Source: Loktanella sp. 5RATIMAR09 (GTDB lineage Bacteria > Pseudomonadota > Alphaproteobacteria > Rhodobacterales > Rhodobacteraceae). From it: a stretch of DNA of 62,031 nt. Positions 43,039-51,075 of the stretch are shown one piece after another. The notes beneath the pieces are model-generated. The model was given only the letters and a program-made list of their open reading frames with translations, was not told the DNA's origin and searched no databases. The stretch spans positions 1-62,031 of the forward strand of contig NZ_LJAL01000014.1 of assembly GCF_001419985.1 (NCBI RefSeq). Reading direction: 5' to 3'. The position numbers and the translations under genes were made by a program. Position 1 is the first letter of the stretch, and each line of letters begins with the position of its first letter.

Positions 43039-43838
43039 TTCTGCCTCAGGCTTTCGATGCGGGCGTGGAGCGCCATCGCGGCGGCATCGACCAAAGGTGC
43101 AAAGATCGCCCCCAGCATGAGCGCAAAGACCATGGCGCGGGCACCCGGCGCCGCCGCGCCCGGTTCCAGCAACAGCGCCAGCACCGCGACCAGCGCGCCG
43201 GTGGCCCACCGCGCGTGCCGCGCCAGCGGAACCGTTGCGGCGTCGGCGGCCAGAAACCCGAGCGCGAGGATCACAAGCCCATTCCAGCAATAGGTCTCCG
43301 GCGCGCTGCCGGACAACAGTGCGGCGGCTACCAGCACCGCCGCGCCGCCCGCCACCACGCGCAAATCCGACAACCCCGTGACCAGCAGCAGCGCCGCCCC
43401 GGCCAGCGCCGCCCCGGGCAGGATTTCGACCGGCGGCACGCCGGCGCCGGGGGCCGAGAAATGCACGAACGCCAGACCCACCACAGCCGGATCCAGAAAG
43501 CTGTGGCCGCGCCCGCCAAAAATCGCCTCGCCCAGCACCGCGCCAAAGACCGCACCCAGCATCAGATGCAGGACCGGCGTGCCTTCGGGCAACAAGAGAG
43601 CGAAGATCGCGGCGGCAAAGACGCCGCCGGTTTCCATCCTGCGTCGCCGGATCAGCGCAAAGACGGCCTGGGCGCCAAGGATACCGGCAGCGGCGTGCAG
43701 GAAAGCGCTTGGCAGACCCGCCCAGCCGTCCGAGACCGCCAACGCCACGAAGACCGGCAGCAGCGCCGCCAGCCGCAGGGCGTCGGCCTGACGCAGGCTG
43801 CGCGGGCGTGGTAGTCGCAGGGCAAGCGCATTCATCAT
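43035..43838 (-). CDS. nqrB: Short NqrB-like subunit without the FMN-threonine motif
   Basis: NqrB normally has ~410 residues, carries FMN on a Thr in an SGAT motif, and holds riboflavin and the quinone site. This copy has 267 residues. GEAIFGGRGHSFLDPAVVG aligns with the canonical FGGTGKNFLNPAL segment, and GFLAADAATVPL with the MATDPVSAS segment. Where DG(F/Y)SGAT is expected the sequence reads VEILPGAALAGA, so the acceptor Thr is replaced by Ala. The cytoplasmic N-terminal ~50 residues and the loop after the motif are absent. Start ATG 43838 overlaps nqrA. No frameshift is seen; the frame is clean. Confidence 0.8.
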   Translation of the reverse strand: MMNALALRLPRPRSLRQADALRLAALLPVFVALAVSDGWAGLPSAFLHAAAGILGAQAVFALIRRRRMETGGVFAAAIFALLLPEGTPVLHLMLGAVFGAVLGEAIFGGRGHSFLDPAVVGLAFVHFSAPGAGVPPVEILPGAALAGAALLLVTGLSDLRVVAGGAAVLVAAALLSGSAPETYCWNGLVILALGFLAADAATVPLARHARWATGALVAVLALLLEPGAAAPGARAMVFALMLGAIFAPLVDAAAMALHARIESLRQK

Positions 43839-45001
43839 GCCGCGTCCCAATCCTCCGCGGCCATCCGCAGCGTATCCGACAGAAGCGCCGGGTAATCATG
43901 GCCCGACAGACAAACGCGGCGGGCATCCGTCAGATCCTCGGGGCCAAGACTGTAGGCACCAAGCCCGGTCGCGCCCGCGACATCCCCGGCCGCGAGCGCC
44001 CGCAGGAACGCCACCGGCGCAGGCAGCGCGGGCAACGCGGCCTCGAGCTGGGCCAGCGGTATGATCGGGCCGCCGGGCGCGCTCCGCCGCGCCTGCGGCG
44101 GCTCGCCCGAGAGACGGTCATCGAATCGGCCCACCGATGCGGCAGCGCGCCCGGCGCCCGGCGGTCCCAGCCATTTGCGGTCGTGTTCCCGGCATCCGGG
44201 GACTGTCAGCATGTCAACAGGCGTGCCGAGGATCGCGCGGATCACGGTGGGGCCGCCGGTCGCCTCCGCGGCCCAGAGCAGCCGGGTCGGCGGCCCGGCG
44301 TCGCCCAGTTGCCAGCGTCCGATCGTCAGCGCCTCCTGCCAGTCCAGAAGCCAGACGGGCCGTTCGGGGGTGGCCGGGCCGAACCGACGCACCAGCGTGC
44401 CCAGATGCCCCGCCCCCCTGCGCCCGGAGGGCACGATCCGCAGGCCCGCGGACGCGGCTACCGGTGCCGCGTCCTGGCAGGCCAGAGTGACGCCGCAATC
44501 CCCAAGGCGGGACAGAACGCCAAGCCCTTCGCCAAGCGCCGTCTTTTCGTCCGGCGTCAGAATGCCGCCGATTTCGGGTGCCGCCGGATCGCTGAAGAAC
44601 CCGGTCACGAGAATGGCCGCGGGCGCGGCGCGCGGATCGGCGATGCCGCCGAACGGGCGCGCCCGGATGCCGCACCAGTGACCGGCATCCACCAGTGCGG
44701 CGCGCAGCGCCGTCGCATCGGTGGGCAGATCGGGAGGCGCGATATCGACTTGCTGCCCGGCCCCGTCGGCGGCGATGACGACACGGTCGAGGCTGCGCCG
44801 CGCGCCGCGCGCGATCTCTGTCACTACGCCCGCAACCGGGCTGGTCAGGCATTTCCAGCCATGACGCCGGTCGCGCACCAGCGCCTGGCGCGGCTCCACC
44901 CGCGCGCCGATTTCGACCAGGATCTCGGGGCGCAGATCCACCATGTCCGATCCGCTGAGGATAATCTCCGCTGGCATCGCACTGTCGATTCTAGAAACCA
45001 C
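43835..45001 (-). CDS. nqrA: NqrA peripheral subunit
   Basis: Cytoplasmic subunit specific to NQR. The 388 residues align with NqrA: LRPEILVEIGARVEPRQALV, LTSPVAGVVTEIARGARRSL, and a C-terminal CLSGHDYPALLSDTL. It is shorter than the usual ~445 residues. GTG 45001 sits 8 bases from AGGAG; a TTG at 45070 would add residues unlike the family. It is the first gene of the nine-gene operon. Confidence 0.88.
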   Translation of the reverse strand: MVSRIDSAMPAEIILSGSDMVDLRPEILVEIGARVEPRQALVRDRRHGWKCLTSPVAGVVTEIARGARRSLDRVVIAADGAGQQVDIAPPDLPTDATALRAALVDAGHWCGIRARPFGGIADPRAAPAAILVTGFFSDPAAPEIGGILTPDEKTALGEGLGVLSRLGDCGVTLACQDAAPVAASAGLRIVPSGRRGAGHLGTLVRRFGPATPERPVWLLDWQEALTIGRWQLGDAGPPTRLLWAAEATGGPTVIRAILGTPVDMLTVPGCREHDRKWLGPPGAGRAAASVGRFDDRLSGEPPQARRSAPGGPIIPLAQLEAALPALPAPVAFLRALAAGDVAGATGLGAYSLGPEDLTDARRVCLSGHDYPALLSDTLRMAAEDWDAA

Positions 45002-45141
45002 CGGGGACACTCCTGCTGAACGGGCAACCTGGACGCATGGCAACGTCAAGCGCGTGATTTCGAAGCGCAATGTTGCTTTCCGAAATTATCTTCAGAATAC
45101 TGGGCCATAGCAACCGCAAACGATTCCAAAAGGAGTCTTTC
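45002..45141. promoter_or_regulatory. Divergent promoter region between nqrA and the 5-heme cytochrome
   Basis: A 140-base region from which the nqr operon runs left and the cytochrome gene runs right. Shared control of the two units is likely. AGGAG sites for both genes are visible (45010-45014 minus; 45131-45135 plus). No FNR, RegA or Fur box is obvious to me. Confidence 0.5.
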
Positions 45142-46242
45142 ATGTTTCGGCACATTCAATCGCCCGTTCTGGCGGGGTTTCTTTCGGTGTTGGCGTTTTT
45201 CGGCACGGCCCAAGTCGCCAAGGCACAGGACAATGTCGAAGCGAACGACCTGGACGCCATCATCGAACAGCTTCACGCGCTGTCTCCGCACGCGGATGCA
45301 ACCTCATTGTCTTTCACGCGTTGGAATGCGGACGGCCAGGTTTCGGCAACCTGCGCCGGGTGCCACACGACATCCGGCTTTCTGGACCGGATGGGCGCGG
45401 ACGGTACGGCACGCGGAACCGTCGAGCACCCCGTGCCGATCGGCGAGACGGTGACTTGCGCGGCCTGTCACACTCCCACTGCCGAGCAGATGCTGCCGGT
45501 CGCCTTCCCTTCGGGTGCGATATATGACCACGGCCTTGCCTCGGCCAGCTGCCTGAGCTGCCATCAGGGTCGCACCTCCGCCGATACCGTGGCGACCGCG
45601 ACCGCGGCGATCGAGAGTGACGACACGGTTTCGCCCGATCTGCGCTTCATCAACATCCACTACGCGCCGGCGGCGGTGCTTTTGGGTTCCGAGGCGCGCG
45701 GCGGCTTTGAATATCCTGAACGCGACTATGCGGGTCGTTTCGCCCATGTGGAAGGGTTCACCACCTGCACCGACTGCCACAACCCGCATTCCCTTGAGGT
45801 TTCCGCCGCGCCATGTGCTGCCTGTCACGGCGATGTCGCATTGGACGCTATCCGGCTGGGCAGCCCCGACATGGACGGTGACGGAGACACCGCCGAAGGC
45901 GTATCGGCCGAGATCCACGCCCTGCATGCGGCGCTCGGCACAGCCATCGCCGACTATGCCGCCGCCTATGGCGGGGCCATCGCATATGCCAAGGGGTTCC
46001 CGTACTTCTTCAACGATTCCAACGGAAACGGCCTGGTCGATGAGGCCGAGCGCAACCGCGAGAATGCCTATTCAGGCTTTACCCCACGGCTCCTGCGGGC
46101 GGCCTATAACTATCAGGTCATTGCCACCGATCCGAGCGCCTGGTCCCACAATGCGCGCTACGCTGGGCAACTCCTGCATGACAGTATTGCCGATCTGGCG
46201 AGTACAGGCGCGACGCCCGCTTTGCCCGGAGATCGGCCCTAA
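45142..46242 (+). CDS. Five-heme c-type cytochrome divergent from nqr
   Basis: A 366-residue periplasmic protein with a signal peptide (MFRHIQSPVLAGFLSVLAFF...AKA) and five CXXCH motifs (CAGCH, CAACH, CLSCH, CTDCH, CAACH). A C-terminal ~120-residue region free of hemes contains a Ca2+-loop-like DSNGNGLVDEAE. The start is fixed by AAAGGAG. The CHTTSGFLDRMG segment around heme 1 resembles the 11-heme protein. Its position opposite nqrA suggests it exchanges electrons with that complex. Confidence 0.88.
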   Translation: MFRHIQSPVLAGFLSVLAFFGTAQVAKAQDNVEANDLDAIIEQLHALSPHADATSLSFTRWNADGQVSATCAGCHTTSGFLDRMGADGTARGTVEHPVPIGETVTCAACHTPTAEQMLPVAFPSGAIYDHGLASASCLSCHQGRTSADTVATATAAIESDDTVSPDLRFINIHYAPAAVLLGSEARGGFEYPERDYAGRFAHVEGFTTCTDCHNPHSLEVSAAPCAACHGDVALDAIRLGSPDMDGDGDTAEGVSAEIHALHAALGTAIADYAAAYGGAIAYAKGFPYFFNDSNGNGLVDEAERNRENAYSGFTPRLLRAAYNYQVIATDPSAWSHNARYAGQLLHDSIADLASTGATPALPGDRP

Positions 46243-46471
46243 GACAGACGTCTCCATTCATGCGCCTTTGTGACGGCACGCCGCAAGTCGTGGGACACCC
46301 GAAACCAGGCCAACCTGACTCTGGATGGCAGGCTGCAGCAACGGTGAATTGAGTGCAGTCCCAGTGTGAACATCGAGGTTCTTCGTCAAGACTGACCAAG
46401 ATGCCGCTCCCGCCTTCCTAAACTCAAGAGACTGTATATATAAGCCGAGAAATCACGGCGCGGGGACGGAA
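46243..46471. promoter_or_regulatory. Intergenic region with AT-rich promoter-like stretch
   Basis: The only notable feature is CTGTATATATAAG at 46432-46444, a plausible -10 region for the antiporter gene. No hairpin terminator is evident. Confidence 0.35.
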
Positions 46472-48148
46472 TTGAACGAGATCATTACAAGCAATGTCTT
46501 CTACGAGATCGCGGCGCTTCTCATGCTCGCGGCCGGTATCGGCTTTGTCGGTTTGCTGCTGCGTCAGCCACTTATCGTAAGCTTTATTGCGGTCGGGATC
46601 GTGGCCGGTCCGTCGGTGCTCAATCTCGCGCAATCAGAAGACCAGATCAACCTGCTTGCGCAACTCGGCATTGCCGTGCTGTTGTTTCTCGTCGGGCTGA
46701 AGCTCGACATGCGGTTGGTGCGCTCGCTGGGCAAGGTCGCGGTCGTCACCGGTCTCGGGCAGGTCGGTTTCACCTCGGCTATCGGGTTCGTGATCGGTAT
46801 TGCTCTGGGCTATGACCCGGTCACCTCACTCTACGTCGCCGTCGCGCTCACGTTCTCGTCGACGATCATCATCGTCAAGCTGCTGTCGGACAAGCGCGAG
46901 ATTGACTCGCTACACGGGCGTGTTGCCCTGGGATTTCTGATCGTTCAGGACATTGTTGTCGTCGTGTCCATGGTGGTTCTGGCCACCATCGGCGTGGGCC
47001 AGGCCGGGGAAGGCAGCGGCCTCTTGCAGGTCTTCCTTTCGAGCCTGGCGATGCTGGCCGCCACCGCCGTCTTCATCCGGTATCTTGCCGGACCGCTGAC
47101 CGATCGGCTTGCGCGGTCGCCGGAATTGCTGGTGTCTTTCGCAATCGGCTGGGCAACGTTGTTCGCCGCGGCGGGCCACTTTTTGGGGCTGGGCAAGGAG
47201 CTGGGCGGCCTGTTGGCGGGGTTTTCATTGGCCTCGACGCCGGTACGCGAGGCGATCTCGGCGCGGCTGGCACCGCTGCGAGATTTCTTGCTGCTGTTCT
47301 TCTTCATCGCGCTGGGGGCCGGTCTGGACCTTGCCGCCATCGGCGGCAAAGTCGATGCGGCCATCATCTTTTCGCTTTTCGTGCTGATCGGAAACCCGCT
47401 GATCGTGCTTGTCATCATGTCGGCGATGGGGTTTCGCCAACGAACCGGGTTTCTCGCGGGCCTGACGGTTGCCCAGATCAGTGAATTTTCGCTGATCTTC
47501 CTGGCAATGGGCGTGACGCTGGGCCATGTCATGCCCGACGTGCTGGGCATGGTAACGCTGGTCGGTCTGATCACCATCGCGGCCTCGACTTACATGATCA
47601 CCTATTCGCATCAGATCCATGCCCGGCTGGACCCCCTCCTGGCCCGGTTCGAACGAAGGGTACTGAATGCCGAAGAGAAGTCCGGTGCGGCAACGAAGGC
47701 CGAATTCGACGTGATCGTCTTCGGGATCGGCCGATTCGGATCGGCGTTGGCCCACGGGCTTTGCGATTCCGGCCAGCGCGTTCTGGCGGTCGATTTCGAC
47801 CCCGAGGCAGTCCGCGAGGCACGGGGGCATGGTTTCGAAGTGATCTATGGCGACGCGACCGATCCGGAATTCCTCGCCCATCTGCCGATTGCCGGAGCCA
47901 CCTGGGTTGTGTCGGCCTTGCCGCACCACCAGACCGGGCTGAGTCATGTCTCGGCCTTCGAGACCCTGACACGCGCGCTGTCGGAAATGGGCTATCGCGG
48001 CGGTGTCGCCGCAACTGCACTGTCACCGCGCGCGCTGGAGGAATACCGCAACGCCGGGGCGGATATTGTCTTTCAACCGTATCGTGACGGCGCGCGCTAT
48101 GCTGTGCTGTCGCTGCTCGGCACCGGCAATACGGAGGAAGAGAATTGA
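46472..48148 (+). CDS. CPA2-family cation/proton antiporter with RCK (TrkA-N) domain
   Basis: A 558-residue KefB/YbaL-type protein. About 12 membrane helices are followed by an NAD-binding RCK domain starting FDVIVFGIGRFGSALAHGL. In the membrane part, FSSTIIIVKLLSDKREI and GRVALGFLIVQDIVVVV are family motifs; Q-D (not D-D) in the exchange helix favours K+/H+ exchange. The start is a TTG preceded by GGGGACGG. It is likely used in K+ and pH homeostasis together with the Mrp and ATPase genes nearby. Confidence 0.9.
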   Translation: MNEIITSNVFYEIAALLMLAAGIGFVGLLLRQPLIVSFIAVGIVAGPSVLNLAQSEDQINLLAQLGIAVLLFLVGLKLDMRLVRSLGKVAVVTGLGQVGFTSAIGFVIGIALGYDPVTSLYVAVALTFSSTIIIVKLLSDKREIDSLHGRVALGFLIVQDIVVVVSMVVLATIGVGQAGEGSGLLQVFLSSLAMLAATAVFIRYLAGPLTDRLARSPELLVSFAIGWATLFAAAGHFLGLGKELGGLLAGFSLASTPVREAISARLAPLRDFLLLFFFIALGAGLDLAAIGGKVDAAIIFSLFVLIGNPLIVLVIMSAMGFRQRTGFLAGLTVAQISEFSLIFLAMGVTLGHVMPDVLGMVTLVGLITIAASTYMITYSHQIHARLDPLLARFERRVLNAEEKSGAATKAEFDVIVFGIGRFGSALAHGLCDSGQRVLAVDFDPEAVREARGHGFEVIYGDATDPEFLAHLPIAGATWVVSALPHHQTGLSHVSAFETLTRALSEMGYRGGVAATALSPRALEEYRNAGADIVFQPYRDGARYAVLSLLGTGNTEEEN

Positions 48149-48164
48149 ACCGCGACCTGCTGGT

Positions 48165-48242
48165 CTTGATCTTCGGCAGCTTTAGCTCGATCTCACGCAG
48201 CAGCTTCAAGGCGTCTTCGTCTGAGTGTCGCTTCCTCGCCAT
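48165..48242 (-). pseudogene. Remnant of an IS3-family orfA
   Basis: MARKRHSDEDALKLLREIEL, typical of the first residues of an IS3-group orfA, is encoded and then diverges within a few codons. It is a scar next to the broken mnhG fragment. Confidence 0.65.
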
Positions 48243-48304
48243 ACCCAATCCCCACTTGCGGCCGGTGTAGTGGCCCAGTTCCAGGGGGAAAGGGCAAGAG
48301 TGCC

Positions 48305-48449
48305 ATGACCCTGATAGGCGAAATCGCGGTCTTCCTTTCCGATCATTGGTGGCATTCTCGGGCTGGTCGGCGCCTGGGGTCTCATTCGGCCGAAGGACAC
48401 GATGCAACGGCTCCACTCCCCGACAAAGGCGACGACGGCGTCGCTCTAA
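48305..48449 (+). pseudogene. Frameshifted fragment of mnhG/phaG
   Basis: MTLIGEIAVFLS is followed, after a frameshift near 48341, by GILGLVGAWGLIRPKDTMQR and LHSPTKATTASL. These match the first ~45 residues of MnhG/PhaG, whose signature is RLHSPTKATT; a stop codon ends it at 48449. It is not a copy of the intact mnhG at 53866, whose equivalent region reads RLHALTKADN, so it is left over from another antiporter operon. Confidence 0.7.
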
Positions 48450-48638
48450 TCGCCCCGGCGACCGGGAAATTCACTTCCAAGGCGTTCGTGTTGGACAAGG
48501 TCGGGAAGGGCGAACTCCCGACCACCGGGCGCGATAGCGGCTGGGCGGGCAATGAGGGTCTGGCGCAACGCTTCGAAAACCTGCCAGAATGATCCGGACC
48601 AATGCGCTTTGGCGCAGCAACGCAAGGGGGCAAATGCA

Positions 48639-49388
48639 TTGAAAGGACGGGCCCAGCGAAACGCCGGCACCCCTGAAGGCACCGGTCACGCCGACCCAGG
48701 GCACCCTGTTTGGCTGCACCGTCTGGTGGTCGGGGTCGTTTCGGCGGTGATGCTGGTCGAAGCGGTGCTTCTGATCGTCCAAGGGCAATGGCTGAGTGTG
48801 TTTGTCCTGCTCCTGATCATCATCGCCACCCTTTCACCCACCCGGGTCGGCCGGATGTTCCGGGTCTATATTCCGCTGGATTTCCAGGTGATTGCCACAT
48901 TGTTTGTCTTCGCGGCCCTTTATCTGGGCGAAACACGCGATTTCTATGAGCGCCAATGGTGGTGGGATCTCGCATTACATTTCACGTCCGGAGTTCTGCT
49001 TGGCATCCTCGGCTTCCTGATGGCCTACGTCCTGAACGAGGACGACCGGATCGACCTCCGGTTGCGCCCGGCCTTCATGGCGATCTTCGCCTTTCTCTTT
49101 GCATTCTCGATCGGCGCGCTGTGGGAGCTCTTCGAATTTGCCATGGACACGATCTTTGGCATGAACATGCAGAAGCCCAGGTTGGGTGATCCTTCCGGCC
49201 TGACCGACACGATGCTGGATCTGGTGGCAGACGCCTTGGGCGCGTTCGTCGTCAGCGTGTACGGTTGGTGGTTCATGAGCAGCCGATCCGTGTCATTCAT
49301 CGAAAGAATGGTGGTCCGGTTCATTCGGCACAATCCGCAGTTATTTAAGCTGAAACGCACGCCCGACAGCTTTGACAGCGATGAATGA
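48639..49388 (+). CDS. DUF2238-like integral membrane protein
   Basis: A 249-residue protein with about six membrane helices (VVGVVSAVMLVEAVLLIV, VFVLLLIIIATLSP, ...). It has the signature WWWDLALHFTSGVLLGILG followed by LWELFEFAMDTIFG, as in YjdF/DUF2238 membrane proteins of unknown role. A basic C-terminal tail is present. The TTG at 48639 follows AAGGGGG; longer in-frame extensions upstream run into the mnhG remnant. It stands alone. Confidence 0.7.
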   Translation: MKGRAQRNAGTPEGTGHADPGHPVWLHRLVVGVVSAVMLVEAVLLIVQGQWLSVFVLLLIIIATLSPTRVGRMFRVYIPLDFQVIATLFVFAALYLGETRDFYERQWWWDLALHFTSGVLLGILGFLMAYVLNEDDRIDLRLRPAFMAIFAFLFAFSIGALWELFEFAMDTIFGMNMQKPRLGDPSGLTDTMLDLVADALGAFVVSVYGWWFMSSRSVSFIERMVVRFIRHNPQLFKLKRTPDSFDSDE

Positions 49389-50014
49389 TCCGAAACCGGT
49401 TTTGAGATCGCCGCCCGTGAAGCCTGGGCAGCCTTGCTCAGTTCGGATTGCCAATTGTCGTACTCATAATTTCAAATGCTTCAAGCGACAGACTGCTTGT
49501 TTCTTGTTCCACTCGGGTTTGAATTTAATTCAGTTGGAAATCCACAGCGGAACGGCGCGATTGGGTAAATGGCTGTGAATACCTCGATCAAGCGGACTTT
49601 CTGTTTTCGAACGTTCTGCGCCCTCTGAACTGGATCGGATACCTTGTGTTGATCTCTGAGACCGGTCAACGCTTCGACAATGCCTATTGGAAAACACCGC
49701 TTTGGCGTGCCTGTTTCAACCTTGGAATGGCTGGCATAATGAAATGCCATCACGTCCATGATTGCGGGCAAGCATGTGGTTTGTTGCGCATAGCGCGGAA
49801 ACCCAAGGGCAGGCGTTCGCGAACAGGCGGTTCGTGACCTCACGTCCTGGTGGTTCGATTGACCTCGACACCCGCTTGACGGCCCGCTAAAGCGTTAGCG
49901 GGTACACGGATCACACGAGTTGACGCCGAAACGCGCCAGACCGGTGAATTTGGTTGCGCGCAAATCGCATTGGGCGGACGCAAGCATCCCGTCAACAGGA
50001 CAAGGGCAATAGAG
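49389..50014. other. Gene-free region with one perfect hairpin
   Basis: About 625 bases without a credible gene. CCCGCTAA-AGCG-TTAGCGGG at 49883-49902 is a perfect 8-bp stem without a T-tract, ~110 bases upstream of the patatin start. It could be a protein-binding site or mRNA structure. Confidence 0.4.
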
Positions 50015-51064
50015 GTGGCAAAAGCAGCGGACAAACCGGTCGCGGTCGATCTCGCCCTCCAGGGTGGTGGCGCCCACGGTGCATTTACCTGGGGCGTGCT
50101 GGAACGGCTGCTCGATGAAGACTGCATCAACATCGCCGGTATCAGCGGCGCCAGCGCGGGTGCCATGAACGCGGTTGTCCTGGCCCATGGACTGTCGGTT
50201 GGCGGGCGCGATGGCGCAAGGCGGGCGCTGTGGGCGTTCTGGAAATCGGTCAGCCGCGCCGCCGGCGGTGGCGCGTTTCCGCTTCAGGCATTCCAGAACC
50301 TGTTTGCCCCGTGGCTGCAGAAGCCCCCGGTCCTGCCTTTTCTCGGTGCCGGACAGACCGCACTGTCACCCTACCAGTTCAACCCGCTGAACTACAATCC
50401 GCTGCACCGCGTGATCCAGGACCAGATTGACTTTGAAGCGCTGCGTGATCCCGAAGCGCCGCGGCTTTTCGTTTCGGCCACCGATGTGCGCACGGGCAGG
50501 CTGCGGCTCTTTCGCAACGCCGATCTGACGGTCGATGCGCTGATGGCCTCGGCCTGTCTGCCGATGCTGTTCCAGGCCGTCGAGATCGGCGAAGACGCTT
50601 ATTGGGACGGCGGATATGTGGCCAATCCGCCGGTCCTGCCGCTGATTGAGGAAAGCCCGGCTGAGGATCTTATCCTTATCACGGTCAACCCGTCGCAGCG
50701 CGATGAGGTGCCACGTCTGCCGCAGGACATCCTCGCGCGGCTGAACGAGATCACCTTCAGCACGAACCTCGTCAGTCAGATGCGCTCGGTCGCGATCCTG
50801 AAGCATCAGCTTGAAACCGACCGGACGCCCCCCGACCGTTACAGCCAGACCCTGTTCCGGCAGGTCGAAAAGCTGCGCGCGCACCGAATCCACGACGATG
50901 CCATGATGGCCGACAAGGGATCTCATAGCAAGATGAACGCCGAGTGGCGGTTCCTGATCCGGCTGCACGGCATCGGTTACCGGGCTGCCGACACATGGCT
51001 GGCCGAACACCGGAGCGATCTCGGCCGCCGGGCCACGCTCGACATCGCCGCGACCTATTGCTGA
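50015..51064 (+). CDS. Patatin-like phospholipase
   Basis: A 349-residue acyl hydrolase. The oxyanion motif GGGAHGAF, the nucleophile elbow GASAG (GxSxG) and the catalytic Asp in DGGYVANPP are all present. No signal peptide is seen, so it probably acts on inner-membrane lipids or stored polyesters. The GTG follows AAGGGC. It is 11 bases upstream of the GntP-type permease and presumably co-transcribed. In some bacteria such proteins are linked to hydroxybutyrate metabolism, which would fit an organic-acid permease. Confidence 0.9.
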   Translation: MAKAADKPVAVDLALQGGGAHGAFTWGVLERLLDEDCINIAGISGASAGAMNAVVLAHGLSVGGRDGARRALWAFWKSVSRAAGGGAFPLQAFQNLFAPWLQKPPVLPFLGAGQTALSPYQFNPLNYNPLHRVIQDQIDFEALRDPEAPRLFVSATDVRTGRLRLFRNADLTVDALMASACLPMLFQAVEIGEDAYWDGGYVANPPVLPLIEESPAEDLILITVNPSQRDEVPRLPQDILARLNEITFSTNLVSQMRSVAILKHQLETDRTPPDRYSQTLFRQVEKLRAHRIHDDAMMADKGSHSKMNAEWRFLIRLHGIGYRAADTWLAEHRSDLGRRATLDIAATYC

Positions 51065-51075
51065 AAGGACTTCCC

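Noticed and set aside
39808..45001. Rnf complex instead of NQR
   Set aside because: NqrA and an NqrF with ferredoxin, FAD and NADH domains are present; there is no RnfB or RnfC.
45002..45141. FNR or RegA box in the nqr/cytochrome promoter
   Set aside because: No TTGAT-N4-ATCAA-like palindrome could be found by eye on either strand.
48552..48638. Longer N-terminus for the DUF2238-like protein
   Set aside because: The extension runs through the sequence following the mnhG scar and is polar and unlike the family; TTG 48639 has a good ribosome site.
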